Origin: Geothermobacter hydrogeniphilus
GTDB lineage: Bacteria > Desulfobacterota > Desulfuromonadia > Desulfuromonadales > Geothermobacteraceae
Direction: 5' to 3'
DNA length: 62,140 nucleotides
NCBI RefSeq assembly: GCF_002898515.1
Contig: NZ_PPFX01000025.1
Coordinates: 1-62,140, forward strand
The notes beneath the pieces were generated by a model that was not told where the DNA came from, did not search any database, and saw nothing but the letters and a program-made list of their open reading frames with translations. This document shows, piece after piece, positions 42,005 through 52,100 of this stretch (its first letter is position 1; each line of letters opens with the position of its first letter). The position numbers and the translations under genes are program-made.

Positions 42005-44403
42005 GACCTCAAATCTCTCCGACAACCAGAAGTTTCATGAGAAGGCTGGAGAGGACCACAAGCATTTCGGCCAAAGAATTCCAGATTTTTTTATGGCTGT
42101 TTCAGAACCCGGACCTCCTGCACGGCCTTGTCTATGTTTTGGCGAATCTTTCTTTCATACTTCCTCTCACAGTAAAAATTCCCGACGGCCAATTCAGCCA
42201 ACCCGTTCTCAAATTACTGAAACGGATCGTCGAAGAAGCCCCCAACCTGTCAAACACCTCCAAACAGGAACTGGACACCTATTACACGAATTTCCCCAGG
42301 GCACTTGACTCCAACCTGGAGGGCATATATGAAAAGTGTCCGGTTTATTCTGCCCTTGGGCACAAGCCCAAAGACCCCACGCCGAACTCTCATAGTAGAT
42401 ATCGGGTTCTACTTGCACAATTCCTGACCTGCCACCTCCAACGAGACAGGAGGCACCATCGAATTGGGGAATCGACTATTGAGGGTGCCTGCCGCGCAAT
42501 CAGGGAACTTTCAGAACTTCAACATCTTGATTCCCTCTTACGGCTTCCCGCCGAACCGATTCCAACAAAGGAATATTTACACTTCCTCGAGGGACTTTCA
42601 CCGGACATCAAGATTCCATCCTTCCCCAAACTGCTTCAATTTTTTCGAGTTTCACTTGAAATAAAGAAACCCCGGGAAAGACATCTCCCCAAGGACGACA
42701 TCCCTGAGGGCGAAGATGAAATCGAGACAACTGAACCGACAGAGGAATTTCCGCCCCGTGCGCCCAGTGCAAGAGGTAACAAACGCAGAAAAAACCGCAT
42801 CAACAGATTTGAACTTGAAAAGAGCAGGCAGAGGGCCAAAGGAAAACGCAACGCCATCATCAGGCGAAATGCAAGACTCCCAATCGACCTGAACGAGATC
42901 AGCCAAAACGATCTCTACGTTCTCCTTGACTCTCTCCTCGGCAAATCCGAGGACTCACGCTTGCCAACCGACACTGAAATCAAGGCGCTCCTCCTGACCA
43001 TATTGCTGACCGGAAACACCTTGCAGGAAACAACAAACTTCATCATCACCCGTACCCGTCCCCTTCACGTGGGCAGGGGCCAGGCGTTCCTTTATTGGGA
43101 TGAAGAAGAGAAGTACTGGTATCTCCCTTCCCCTGGACCAACGATCATGCCTCCCGCCGTGGAGACCCTTCATCAATATTGTCGAACCATTAAATGGATC
43201 AGGCTTCCGCTCACATTACATACATCCGAAACACTTTCCCCTTATGTCGAGGAACGGCTCTCCGGGCAGGACGGGCCCCAACAGATGTTTACACTATCCC
43301 CTTCACAAGCCAAGGCGGCCTGCCAACAGTTTCTCGACACACTAAAAAAAACGCACGACACGGAAATCACACTTACAAACCTGAGTCGCTACCTGGCGTT
43401 CCAGATCGAACGACTGCCCAGCTCGGACAGGGCTCAGGCCCAACTGGCACTGGGTGAAATGACTGCCCCCAAGGCCCCAGAGCAAGACTCTTCGGATGAT
43501 TCCGAGCATGAAGAGCGGACCGACATTGTGCTTCATTACAGCAGTTTTACCGTCGCCTCACTGCAGGCAAAGTACCTCGACGCAGTCCGCCAGATTGAGG
43601 CCATCTGGCTCTCGTGCGACCCGCCCACCAACTTCAAATTCCATCCGACACAAGAGGAGCAAAGCACCTATCTCGGTACACCGTTTCGGTTACGAAGAGA
43701 GGTGGTGAGAGACATAATCGGAAAACTGAAAAACCGCATTGAAGAAGATTACCAGGCGTACCTGGAAGACCCGACAACGCTGCCACAGTTTCACCGCACC
43801 TTTCTCACCTATTCATCAAGCATGATCAACATGGCGGTTGCCATGCGTGCGGTCAAAGACTGCGCCCTGCCGTGGCAGCGCATCAATGCCGCAACCTCAT
43901 TCGCCGTCATCTGCGACAAGGATGGGGGGAGCTACTCTACGAGCCGGCGCGCCTGGCTGCCTCCCTTCGTGATGGAACAGATACAATTTCTGGTTGAACA
44001 TGTTCGCCTGCTCTACAACGAACTCGTCCCAAAATCGCCCACACTTATCAAAGCATTCGGCCGTCACCTTCCTGGCGACTCAACCAGACATATTACACTT
44101 GCAGACAACCTGAATGCCCACCTCCTGGCTCCTAAGGATTTACGGAACGAGATTTTCCAGATCACTGGCTACCAGGTGCGTGGCAACTGGCCCCGTCCCT
44201 ATTTGCGATCGAATCTCCTGGAAGCCGGCTGCCCAGTCGAGTCGGTCGATGCCCTCCTTGGCCATGCAGAAGCAGGCCAGGCTCCATGGTCAAAATCATC
44301 GGCCTTTAACCCCTCGGACTACCAGAGAACGATGGAAGACTTTCTCGTAACCCTTATGACAGAAGATGGATGGACGAGTGTCCGCGGTCTCGGGAGGGAT
44401 TAA
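42001..44403 (+). CDS. Tyrosine-recombinase-like protein with degraded catalytic set
   Basis: The protein has 800 residues. A long N-terminal part is followed by a highly basic linker (about 255-295, RGNKRRKNRINR) and a C-terminal domain that follows the tyrosine recombinase layout: PYLRSNLLEAGCPVESVDAL, then LLGHAEAGQ and a Tyr in SDYQRT. The first catalytic Arg position, normally GLRRxE, reads TGNTLQET, and the HxLRH box reads RPYLRS, so two key residues are replaced. It may be a structural partner in a heteromeric recombinase rather than an active enzyme. It is coupled by ATGA to the HTH gene and by TAATG to the next recombinase. Confidence 0.85.
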   Translation: MRPQISPTTRSFMRRLERTTSISAKEFQIFLWLFQNPDLLHGLVYVLANLSFILPLTVKIPDGQFSQPVLKLLKRIVEEAPNLSNTSKQELDTYYTNFPRALDSNLEGIYEKCPVYSALGHKPKDPTPNSHSRYRVLLAQFLTCHLQRDRRHHRIGESTIEGACRAIRELSELQHLDSLLRLPAEPIPTKEYLHFLEGLSPDIKIPSFPKLLQFFRVSLEIKKPRERHLPKDDIPEGEDEIETTEPTEEFPPRAPSARGNKRRKNRINRFELEKSRQRAKGKRNAIIRRNARLPIDLNEISQNDLYVLLDSLLGKSEDSRLPTDTEIKALLLTILLTGNTLQETTNFIITRTRPLHVGRGQAFLYWDEEEKYWYLPSPGPTIMPPAVETLHQYCRTIKWIRLPLTLHTSETLSPYVEERLSGQDGPQQMFTLSPSQAKAACQQFLDTLKKTHDTEITLTNLSRYLAFQIERLPSSDRAQAQLALGEMTAPKAPEQDSSDDSEHEERTDIVLHYSSFTVASLQAKYLDAVRQIEAIWLSCDPPTNFKFHPTQEEQSTYLGTPFRLRREVVRDIIGKLKNRIEEDYQAYLEDPTTLPQFHRTFLTYSSSMINMAVAMRAVKDCALPWQRINAATSFAVICDKDGGSYSTSRRAWLPPFVMEQIQFLVEHVRLLYNELVPKSPTLIKAFGRHLPGDSTRHITLADNLNAHLLAPKDLRNEIFQITGYQVRGNWPRPYLRSNLLEAGCPVESVDALLGHAEAGQAPWSKSSAFNPSDYQRTMEDFLVTLMTEDGWTSVRGLGRD

Positions 44404-47400
44404 TGAAGCCCCCCTGGAAGAGTCTGTATCAAAAATCAGCCCCCAAACCAGGTAAAGGAAAAACTGGCCACAAGCACCTCTGGGCAGTTATCGAAAAAGT
44501 CCTTACCGAGCGAGTCCCCGCGATATGGGATGGGCAGCGAGATCAGGCAATCTCGGAAAATGAATTTTCCACAATCGAAGCAGCGATAAAGAGGGAACTT
44601 CCCCGCCAGTTTCGAAAAGCCATGAATATTCTGGCGGACGGTTTCACTACTGGGATAAGGTCCCTGGGCTGGGATGTTCCAATCCCCGACCATCACCACA
44701 ATATCCGCGACACCCCTTCTCTATATACCCCTGACTCGGTCGAAACTGCACAACAGTTCCAAAAAATAGAAGATTTATTCCTAAGCCGACTGAAGTCTCT
44801 CTGGGAAGGGAGTTCAACAACCCAGCGCATTGGAGTTCTTCTGCTATCCGCGATTCTTTACGGCGGACTCCATCAAAAACGCTGGCTGAACGCATGGCTG
44901 CGCTCGTTGGCCAAGGCCCCCAACATATGGGGAGACTGGCTGTGGCTCCACCTGGAGTGGCGTCCACAGGACGCCCCCAAGCGAAAACGCTCGCACCGCA
45001 TGACAAGCTGGAATCTCAACCGGACCTGGGTCGCGGACCCGGTCACCGAACTGCTGATACTTAACTGGCGCCAGCACTTTCCGAACGAACACGAAAAAAT
45101 CAAAGGCGAATCCCCTGAAGACATCCTCAAGGCCGCAGTTGAATACATTGGCTGGGAAAAGCCGCCTGGCAAACAGCTGGTGCACTCTCTATCCGGGATA
45201 GCCTCCAGTCGCGACATCGATGTCCTGCCCGGTTTTCTCGTCGAATACCAGTCCGGGCACCTTCCCTGCACATCCCTGCCGCCAAGTTCGCTACAGAGGT
45301 TTTTCACCGGCGAGGTACCGCGCGAAGAGTTGACCTTCTTGCCGCATACAACAGCCCGCCAGCGAAAACACAAAAGAATTGCAGAAGAGACCCAACCGTC
45401 TGCGAACGTCGAAAAATCAATCCGCTTGATCGACGGTTTGACGTCCTTCATCAGACACCGCAGTCAATCAGCCCGCGCCATTGCAGGACTTTCAGAAAGC
45501 AACCAGTCCCCTTGGGAGAAAATCACCACCGCGAAAACCCTCAAAGCCATCAATTCGGTGCTCAGACACGGCCGTCCCTATCTCACGCCCGCGGCACGCC
45601 TCCTCCTCGAATGGGGTATCAGTCTTTGCGAAAAGGCGAGCTCTCCCCTCGAACTGCGGAAAGGTTCACCCCTCGCCCCTTCTTCAATCGCGACCTATTT
45701 ATCCCTCATCTCCACCGGAGTACTGGAAAATATCGACACGGATGAGCTGCGTGACCTCACCGGACTTGAATTCGAAATCCTCTACGAAACTGTTCTCTCC
45801 TACCCGCACACTACCGCCCAGAAGATCCGCATGGCGGAGCGGCTGCAACAGTTCCATGGATTTCTAACGGCCAAATTTGGCGACATCAGCGAGGTCGATT
45901 TCAATGAGATATTCGCTTGCTACGGGCTACCGTCGAAACGTGTCAAGGCCAACATTATCACCTTCGCGGAGTATCGCGCCCTCCTTAAATCCTTCGGTTT
46001 TGATCGCTCCCGACGGGGACGCTGGGAAGAAATCTACCTTGTAATTCTGATCCTGGCATTCCGTTGCGGTCTCAGGCGAAGCGAGATCCACGGTTTGCAG
46101 ATTGCAGACATCAAGGACCTGGTGCGGGCCGAGATACGGATCAGACCGGGCCGCTTTCGCGACCCGAAATCAGTCACTGGCAACCGGCGTATTCCCCTTT
46201 ACGCTCTGCTTCCTGCAAATGAGCTGAAAATTGTCAGTAACTGGCTGAAGAAACGGCAGTGCGAGGAACTGGACCGCACCCAACCACTTCTCCAGCATCC
46301 GGAGACCGGAGACTGTCTAATCCCGCCCCATCGCCTGTTCGACCCGGTGGTGCATGCCCTGCGCTCCGTCACGAAAGATACGACTCTCTCATTCCATTCG
46401 TTCCGTCACGCCTTTGCTACGTTCACTCTGCTAAAACTTGTTTGGCCGAAAGATCTAAACGTAAAAAACCTTCCGGCGGGACTCCGGGACGAGTCGTTCA
46501 GCCTCGACGCCCGTACCAGGCTCGCACAAGACCTGCTTGACAACCAACAGCAAGGGGTACGAAAACTTCACGCCATTGCCATGCTCCTTGGCCACGCTGA
46601 GTACGGGATGAGTTTCCGTAGTTACATTCACCTGACCGACTGGCTCCTTGCCGTATTCAAACGACAAGACATTTGCCTGCCAATGGTATCGAACAAGGCG
46701 TTAGGCCAACTTGCAGGACTTTCCGAACAAGGCGTTTTCAAATGCAAACGCGAGAATCCTTCTCGTTCGGCAATGTTTCAGAACCAACTCCACAACAAGG
46801 TTCAACGTTGGGGGAGTCAGTGGAAACTGAAATTGGACAGCATCACACCCACGCCGATCATGCATGAGAAAACTGCTGAGGATATTTTCTGGCTGCCTCC
46901 CTGGGCGATGGCTCTTGGAGAGTACCTCAAAGCGGCTCAAAACAACTCAGATCTTATGTCACCACCCTCCGGAACGGATGCGACCATGGCTAAATTGATG
47001 TACGAAAGACTGAGAGACCTTAAAAGTCGTCGCATGATGTTTGCGAGAAGAGTTATTCCGAAATTTGCCGAAACCTACGATGTGGATCACAGTGGGTTGG
47101 TAACAGACAGCCTCAAGCAGGCGCAGGAACTTCGGAAACTTCTTGAAATGTTGAATCTCTCAAGCATTCGCCTTGAGGCCCATTATCGCGTTTCCAGATC
47201 ACAAACAGTGGAGGAGAGAGACAGGATCATTGAAACTTGGAGTGAGGCCCTCAGAGTCCCCAAGGAACAGGTCAAACAAAAGGATTTCGGTCCGGGCAAA
47301 GGATTGGTGGTTCTAAAAGTTATGCAGGAACGACAAAGTGTAAGAGGGGACCGGGAAGCCATTGCTTCAGGCGGCTGGCGATTTGTGCTGGCACTTGTAA

Positions 47401-47435
47401 ACCATCAAATCCCCCCCCAAAAAAAACACCTCTGA
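44403..47435 (+). CDS. Large tyrosine recombinase (integrase)
   Basis: The protein has 1010 residues; start ATG 44403 overlaps the previous stop (TAATG) and has GGGAGGG upstream. The catalytic domain lies at about 540-765 with the full set: Arg I in CGLRRSEIHG, the HSFRH box, LLGHAEYG and a Tyr in FRSYIHL. A long N-terminal region (about 540 residues) and a C-terminal extension of about 245 residues make it much larger than phage integrases. With the two preceding genes it forms a three-gene recombination module, resembling by architecture the three-gene recombinase sets that carry genomic islands. It is the likely integrase of this island. Confidence 0.92.
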   Translation: MKPPWKSLYQKSAPKPGKGKTGHKHLWAVIEKVLTERVPAIWDGQRDQAISENEFSTIEAAIKRELPRQFRKAMNILADGFTTGIRSLGWDVPIPDHHHNIRDTPSLYTPDSVETAQQFQKIEDLFLSRLKSLWEGSSTTQRIGVLLLSAILYGGLHQKRWLNAWLRSLAKAPNIWGDWLWLHLEWRPQDAPKRKRSHRMTSWNLNRTWVADPVTELLILNWRQHFPNEHEKIKGESPEDILKAAVEYIGWEKPPGKQLVHSLSGIASSRDIDVLPGFLVEYQSGHLPCTSLPPSSLQRFFTGEVPREELTFLPHTTARQRKHKRIAEETQPSANVEKSIRLIDGLTSFIRHRSQSARAIAGLSESNQSPWEKITTAKTLKAINSVLRHGRPYLTPAARLLLEWGISLCEKASSPLELRKGSPLAPSSIATYLSLISTGVLENIDTDELRDLTGLEFEILYETVLSYPHTTAQKIRMAERLQQFHGFLTAKFGDISEVDFNEIFACYGLPSKRVKANIITFAEYRALLKSFGFDRSRRGRWEEIYLVILILAFRCGLRRSEIHGLQIADIKDLVRAEIRIRPGRFRDPKSVTGNRRIPLYALLPANELKIVSNWLKKRQCEELDRTQPLLQHPETGDCLIPPHRLFDPVVHALRSVTKDTTLSFHSFRHAFATFTLLKLVWPKDLNVKNLPAGLRDESFSLDARTRLAQDLLDNQQQGVRKLHAIAMLLGHAEYGMSFRSYIHLTDWLLAVFKRQDICLPMVSNKALGQLAGLSEQGVFKCKRENPSRSAMFQNQLHNKVQRWGSQWKLKLDSITPTPIMHEKTAEDIFWLPPWAMALGEYLKAAQNNSDLMSPPSGTDATMAKLMYERLRDLKSRRMMFARRVIPKFAETYDVDHSGLVTDSLKQAQELRKLLEMLNLSSIRLEAHYRVSRSQTVEERDRIIETWSEALRVPKEQVKQKDFGPGKGLVVLKVMQERQSVRGDREAIASGGWRFVLALVNHQIPPQKKHL

Positions 47436-47438
47436 CAG

Positions 47439-48260
47439 TTACTGCTCAAACTCCAAGGCGAGCTGAGCGGCCTCTGGGGAATCAACATCCATCCCCTCCG
47501 GGTACTTAATATCTAAAATGTCGAGAATCAAAAGCTTCCCTCGCCTAAAAACTCCCCAAATCTCAAGTTTTGTGTCAGATATGGCTGCAAGGTGAACTGC
47601 AAGAGCTTTTCCAGTGAACTCGAGTTTCCAGATTTTGTCATCATTGACAGTGCCTGTCCAACATTTCCTGTTGCCAGCGTCAACAACTCGCAAACAGACA
47701 TCAAACACATCCGCTTGACGCTCCAACTCAGCCAAAGTCATATGAGGCTCGATCTTCTCAATCTTCTTCCAGAACGGGCTAGTTCCTTGCGGGATGTCGC
47801 AATAAATATCGTTAGCAGATATCCGAATCGGGACATGCCCTACATGTTTATGTAACCGCATGAAAAAATTACGTATTTCTTCAAGATATTCTTTGCTAAT
47901 TTCCTCTAGAGCTGGTTCAAATTCTTTTGGGTCAATTTTCAGCAAATCCAAGGAAACTGTCTGATGTTGAATATAGCATTCAAGCAATTTCACAACATAC
48001 TCGCATGACACTTCGCTATTGAAATGTTTTTTAATTGGAACAACATCACTGGAACGAAATTCATTGACCTGAATGACTAATTTTATGACCCCTCCTTGAG
48101 CCTGAAGAACGTCAACCTCAGGCGCAACAAGCGCTGCTGCTTCGATAGGAAGCATTTTTACCAGCTGGTCAAAACCTTTGAGTAACGCACTGCTGGCACC
48201 CACGATTATTTCCGGATTCTTCCCATTGCCCAAATCCATTGTGACCCGGATGCCATCCAT
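47439..48260 (-). CDS. Unknown protein of the island
   Basis: The protein has 273 residues; ATG 48260 with GGAGG 11 nt upstream is preferred. It converges tail to tail with the recombinase gene, leaving only 3 bp between the stops. The sequence is mixed alpha/beta with no signal or membrane segment; a segment with KKIEKIEPHMTLAELERQAD is followed by a C-terminal beta-rich half ending in an acidic tail. I do not recognise a family. It is divergent from the repressor-like gene, with 132 bp between starts, an arrangement common for regulator-controlled accessory or defence genes. Confidence 0.75.
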   Translation of the reverse strand: MDGIRVTMDLGNGKNPEIIVGASSALLKGFDQLVKMLPIEAAALVAPEVDVLQAQGGVIKLVIQVNEFRSSDVVPIKKHFNSEVSCEYVVKLLECYIQHQTVSLDLLKIDPKEFEPALEEISKEYLEEIRNFFMRLHKHVGHVPIRISANDIYCDIPQGTSPFWKKIEKIEPHMTLAELERQADVFDVCLRVVDAGNRKCWTGTVNDDKIWKLEFTGKALAVHLAAISDTKLEIWGVFRRGKLLILDILDIKYPEGMDVDSPEAAQLALEFEQ

Positions 48261-48392
48261 TGCCCTAGCAACCTCCCTTGAGCTAGCCACCACTAGCGGC
48301 TACCAACCAACTTGAAATAACTTCACATATGAGAGATACTACACAGGCCGTAATATTTTTCAACCTTTTTCACTTTTTTTATTAATTCAATA

Positions 48393-49091
48393 ATGACTGA
48401 TCCTCGAGACATACTAATAGCGACCCGGCAAACCCTCGGCATGACCCAGGGAGAGTGGGGAGACATTTTAGGCATCAGCGCCCAGCAGGTTTCTGCGATT
48501 GAAAAGAAACGCTGTGAGCCGACAAAAACTCTTTTAAAACTAGCGGTGCATGAATTTGGAATCGACCCAGAGGTTCTGGGACTGGGCGACACCCCTCCTA
48601 AAAGAACCCTGGAAGATCGTTCCAGAAAGGCATTTTCACACCTGGTCTTGGCGGCCTGCGTGACGGCTCCGGTGCTTCCGGCCGTTGCGGGGACGGTCGC
48701 TGCCGGTGTAGGAGCAGCTACCGTAATCATGCGCTTGTTGGATGCCTACCAGGCTAAGAATGAAGGTGAACTCACGGAAAAGATGAATATAAAAAGGGGG
48801 GTGCTCTGGAAATGGAAGAAAACGGAATCCGTCCCCTACAAATATCTCATCCAGGCATCAAGAGAGACAAACAAGACGGTTGACTGGTTCCTGGCAGGAG
48901 GGGGAGAAAAATACGGTATGCAACTGCTGGCCGATACTGTCACTGCGCTTGAGGAAGAATTGCAGAGCAGTGGATCTTCCTTAAGTCATAGCGACAAGGG
49001 GAAAGCCATAGCTTATCTGTTCGGTGAATTTTCAAAAATCGGCGCAATTGAGCAAGACAAGATCAAAAGCATTCTGAAATTGTTAATGTAA
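48393..49091 (+). CDS. Repressor-like regulator with two helix-turn-helix domains
   Basis: The protein has 232 residues. An N-terminal XRE-type HTH (about 6-55, RQTLGMTQGEWGDILGISAQ then QVSAIEKKRCEP) is followed by a hydrophobic Ala/Val-rich stretch (about 83-111) and then a second, phage CI-type HTH (about 118-165, GELTEKMNIKRGVLWKWKKT then SVPYKYLIQASRE). The hydrophobic stretch could be a TM segment or a buried oligomerisation helix. No LexA-like peptidase domain is present. It is divergent from the unknown gene and upstream of a defence-like unit on the other strand; it probably regulates island genes. Confidence 0.85.
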   Translation: MTDPRDILIATRQTLGMTQGEWGDILGISAQQVSAIEKKRCEPTKTLLKLAVHEFGIDPEVLGLGDTPPKRTLEDRSRKAFSHLVLAACVTAPVLPAVAGTVAAGVGAATVIMRLLDAYQAKNEGELTEKMNIKRGVLWKWKKTESVPYKYLIQASRETNKTVDWFLAGGGEKYGMQLLADTVTALEEELQSSGSSLSHSDKGKAIAYLFGEFSKIGAIEQDKIKSILKLLM

Positions 49092-49196
49092 GAAAAATTT
49101 AGACCGGTCCCCCCTCCCGGGCAATCCGCCTGCCTTCCCCTCGGCTCATGGAACATCCCCATGGCAGCAATACAAAATCACTTCATATTCCAGAGA

Positions 49197-52100
49197 TCAT
49201 TTGTAATAGTAAACAGTCGTATCTCGACGAGGATCGAACAGGTGGTCAAGGCCGCCTGACATATCAAAAAAATGCTTGTCAGTACATCCATCGGCGGAAA
49301 CAACTTCGAATTCCATGAAACGATCATGAAACCCTTTCGCGTGGGTGAAAGGTATGACATTCACAACAAATTTCTTGATGGAGGGAAACCTGTCTTTTAG
49401 CTGCCCAGACAGTTCCTTTTGAAGAATAAACGACTGTTGATACCGTTCATGTTTGAAATGCTGCTCTTTGCAAAAAACCGTGACCTTCTCAACCGTTTCA
49501 GCAATCTCAATGATCGTTGCCAAAAACCTTATAAGAGCTTCCCGTTGAAACCCAACGATTCCACAATATGGGTCTCGAATTGTAAGATTCTGCACATATT
49601 GCTCTTTAATAGGATCAAAAATTTGAGCATATTCTCGGGGCGCTCCCTTCTTTAAGCCCCAGCGCAGAACCGGTGCGTGCTCCGACAGCTCCTCCGGAGA
49701 GAAATATTTCGTCGCGTTTTTGAGCGACATCATTCGAGCAGCCAGGTTGCCCCCTGCTTTTTTTGTGTAGCAGGGGTCGGGCAGCAATGGACCAAGAATC
49801 GAAACAGCCGGCCGGTCGGAAAAAACTGAAAAACAGCTCTTTTCATCCCCTGCAAAGAGTCGGGGAAGAAGCTCCGCGTCAGAAAGCTCCTTTAAATCCA
49901 GCCAGCCGACATGAAAACGGCTGTCTTTGGCAAACGGGTACAAATAGCGCAAAACTTCCCTGAATTTCGCAGGCACTTTCCCAGCGGAAAGTACAGGCTT
50001 ATCCCGAAACAACATGGTGGCAGTATTCCCCTGATTTAACCAATCCACAAGCCATTGCCTCGTTTTGGCGTCACAAGATTCGTCAGAAGGGGGAGAATAA
50101 CCCAACAGGGTGACATGCTGCATGCCGGACAGCTGCTCTCCCAACATTCCCAAGCTCGGCTTTTCCCAAAGGGAGCAACCCATTTCTTCATAGGGCCCCG
50201 GAAGCTCTTCGGTCGTGAAGGATTCCAGCCAGGGAATGACTGCATGTCGATCGAAGAGATCCCACGAAAGCTGATTGGAATAATCACACAGACACGATGT
50301 ACAAGCCGAACTGCAGTCTCGTCTACAATCCAAGACATTCAGAGCAGACTTCAACAAATCCTGCAAGGACACCGATTCGGAAAGTTTGATGCAATACCCC
50401 GCACCACCAGCGATGGCATCATAAAGAATGACTTCAATGTAGCGGCCGGACCTTCGATATGTCGCCCTTAATTCCTCAGCTCGAATGTCGAGCAGAGTCG
50501 CAGCAGCAAACCTCATCGCTTCAGCCAGGGTACGAGCGAAAGCTTCCTGGCTCTGTTGAGCCTTTACCCCCTCACCAAGCGTCGGAATCTCCCGATTCAG
50601 TCTCAGCAAAAGGACATCTGTTTCAAAAGTGTGGGCAAGGTCCAATGTGTAGTTAAGTTTGGTATTTTTACAGGGCCTTCCCCCAATCGGATCCCGATGC
50701 TCCCGGGTCACGCCACCAGGTTTTGAGGCAGGTTCGCCATAGTTGCACCGCGGACAAATATGATAACCATACTTCCTTGGGCCCCGATTAAGAATGACCA
50801 GCCTACCCTCCTGTTGCCCCTCATCCACAGGCACAGCCCTCAAAACTGCCCGGCGAACAGACGGGTGATCCGTCGTTGTAAACAACTCATCCCGTGGGAT
50901 TGTAATCAACCTGGCCTCGTCTGCCTTTTTGGGGCGACGACGGTGCATACCGGGATCTTTGCCGATCCTTTCGTCATAGTGTGTTACAAACCCCTTGGGC
51001 TCAATATAGGAACGAATATTTCTTTGTTTTTTGGATCCACAGTTGCTGCATATGGCAGGAACATCCTCGCGAGCGATTGCTACATCAACATGATGGCACT
51101 CCGAGCATGCAACATAGTACTCAGTCGGCATGAACATTTTGGGGTAATAAGCCAACCCTGAACTTCTCCAGATACGACCATTGGCAACAACCTCTGAGGA
51201 CGGTGCATACTCACTGATCCCCAAGGCCGCATCACGACTCAAGACAACTTCTCCCTCACCAAAACCGAAGGACTGCTCCTTTTCCTTAACCACCTCCAGG
51301 CTCAAACTGTGAACCGGAAAACTATAGGTCGGTATCAACCCTCTTTGAGATAACTGTCCGACTAGAAATTGCCCCATAAATTGACTCTGCATGTTCAACC
51401 AGTGCCGTTTTGATCCGACAGCCCTCTGTCTTTCATTTATGGTCACTGCCGCAGCTTCATCTTTGTCACATTCCAATAACTTTTCATGATAGCGATCCCA
51501 GCGCTCGTAAACTTCCTGCGCAAACCTCATCAGATTCTGGCGAAAATGTTGCCTCAGTTCGGAACTCGCTAGTCCAATTGAAGAAGGTATATGTCCGGGC
51601 AAGAGTTTGATTAGATTTTCCGCCTCTTCGAGGAAGCCTGCACCGGCCTCGCTCTCAAGCCAGAAATTGAGATCTTCACTGAAGGCTTGAAATTCTGAGG
51701 CACCAAAGGAGTCATCAAAGAAATCGGACAAAGAAGGAGCATTCTTGCTGATGTCCTGAATGCGATGTTTCAAAAAGCCGGACAAAACTATGCCATTCTG
51801 ATGGCGGCGAAAAAGCTGCGGGTTATCGAGTAGGAAAAAGGGGATTGGGGCCTTTCCCTCAAGGTAGGCACGGAATTCACGAAAACAATTTTGATCGTAG
51901 TTTGAATTTTTAGCGACCGTGACGCAGAAAGGGGCTGCCTGAGCACGGCGCCCGGCACGCCCGGTCCGTTGCTGATAGTTGGCAATACCTGGCGGTATAT
52001 TCAGGTTAACGACTGCTTCCAGTTCTCCTAGGTCGACCCCCATTTCCATGGTTGTCGTGCAACTCAATAAATTGATTTTGTCCTCGGCAAACTCCTGCTC

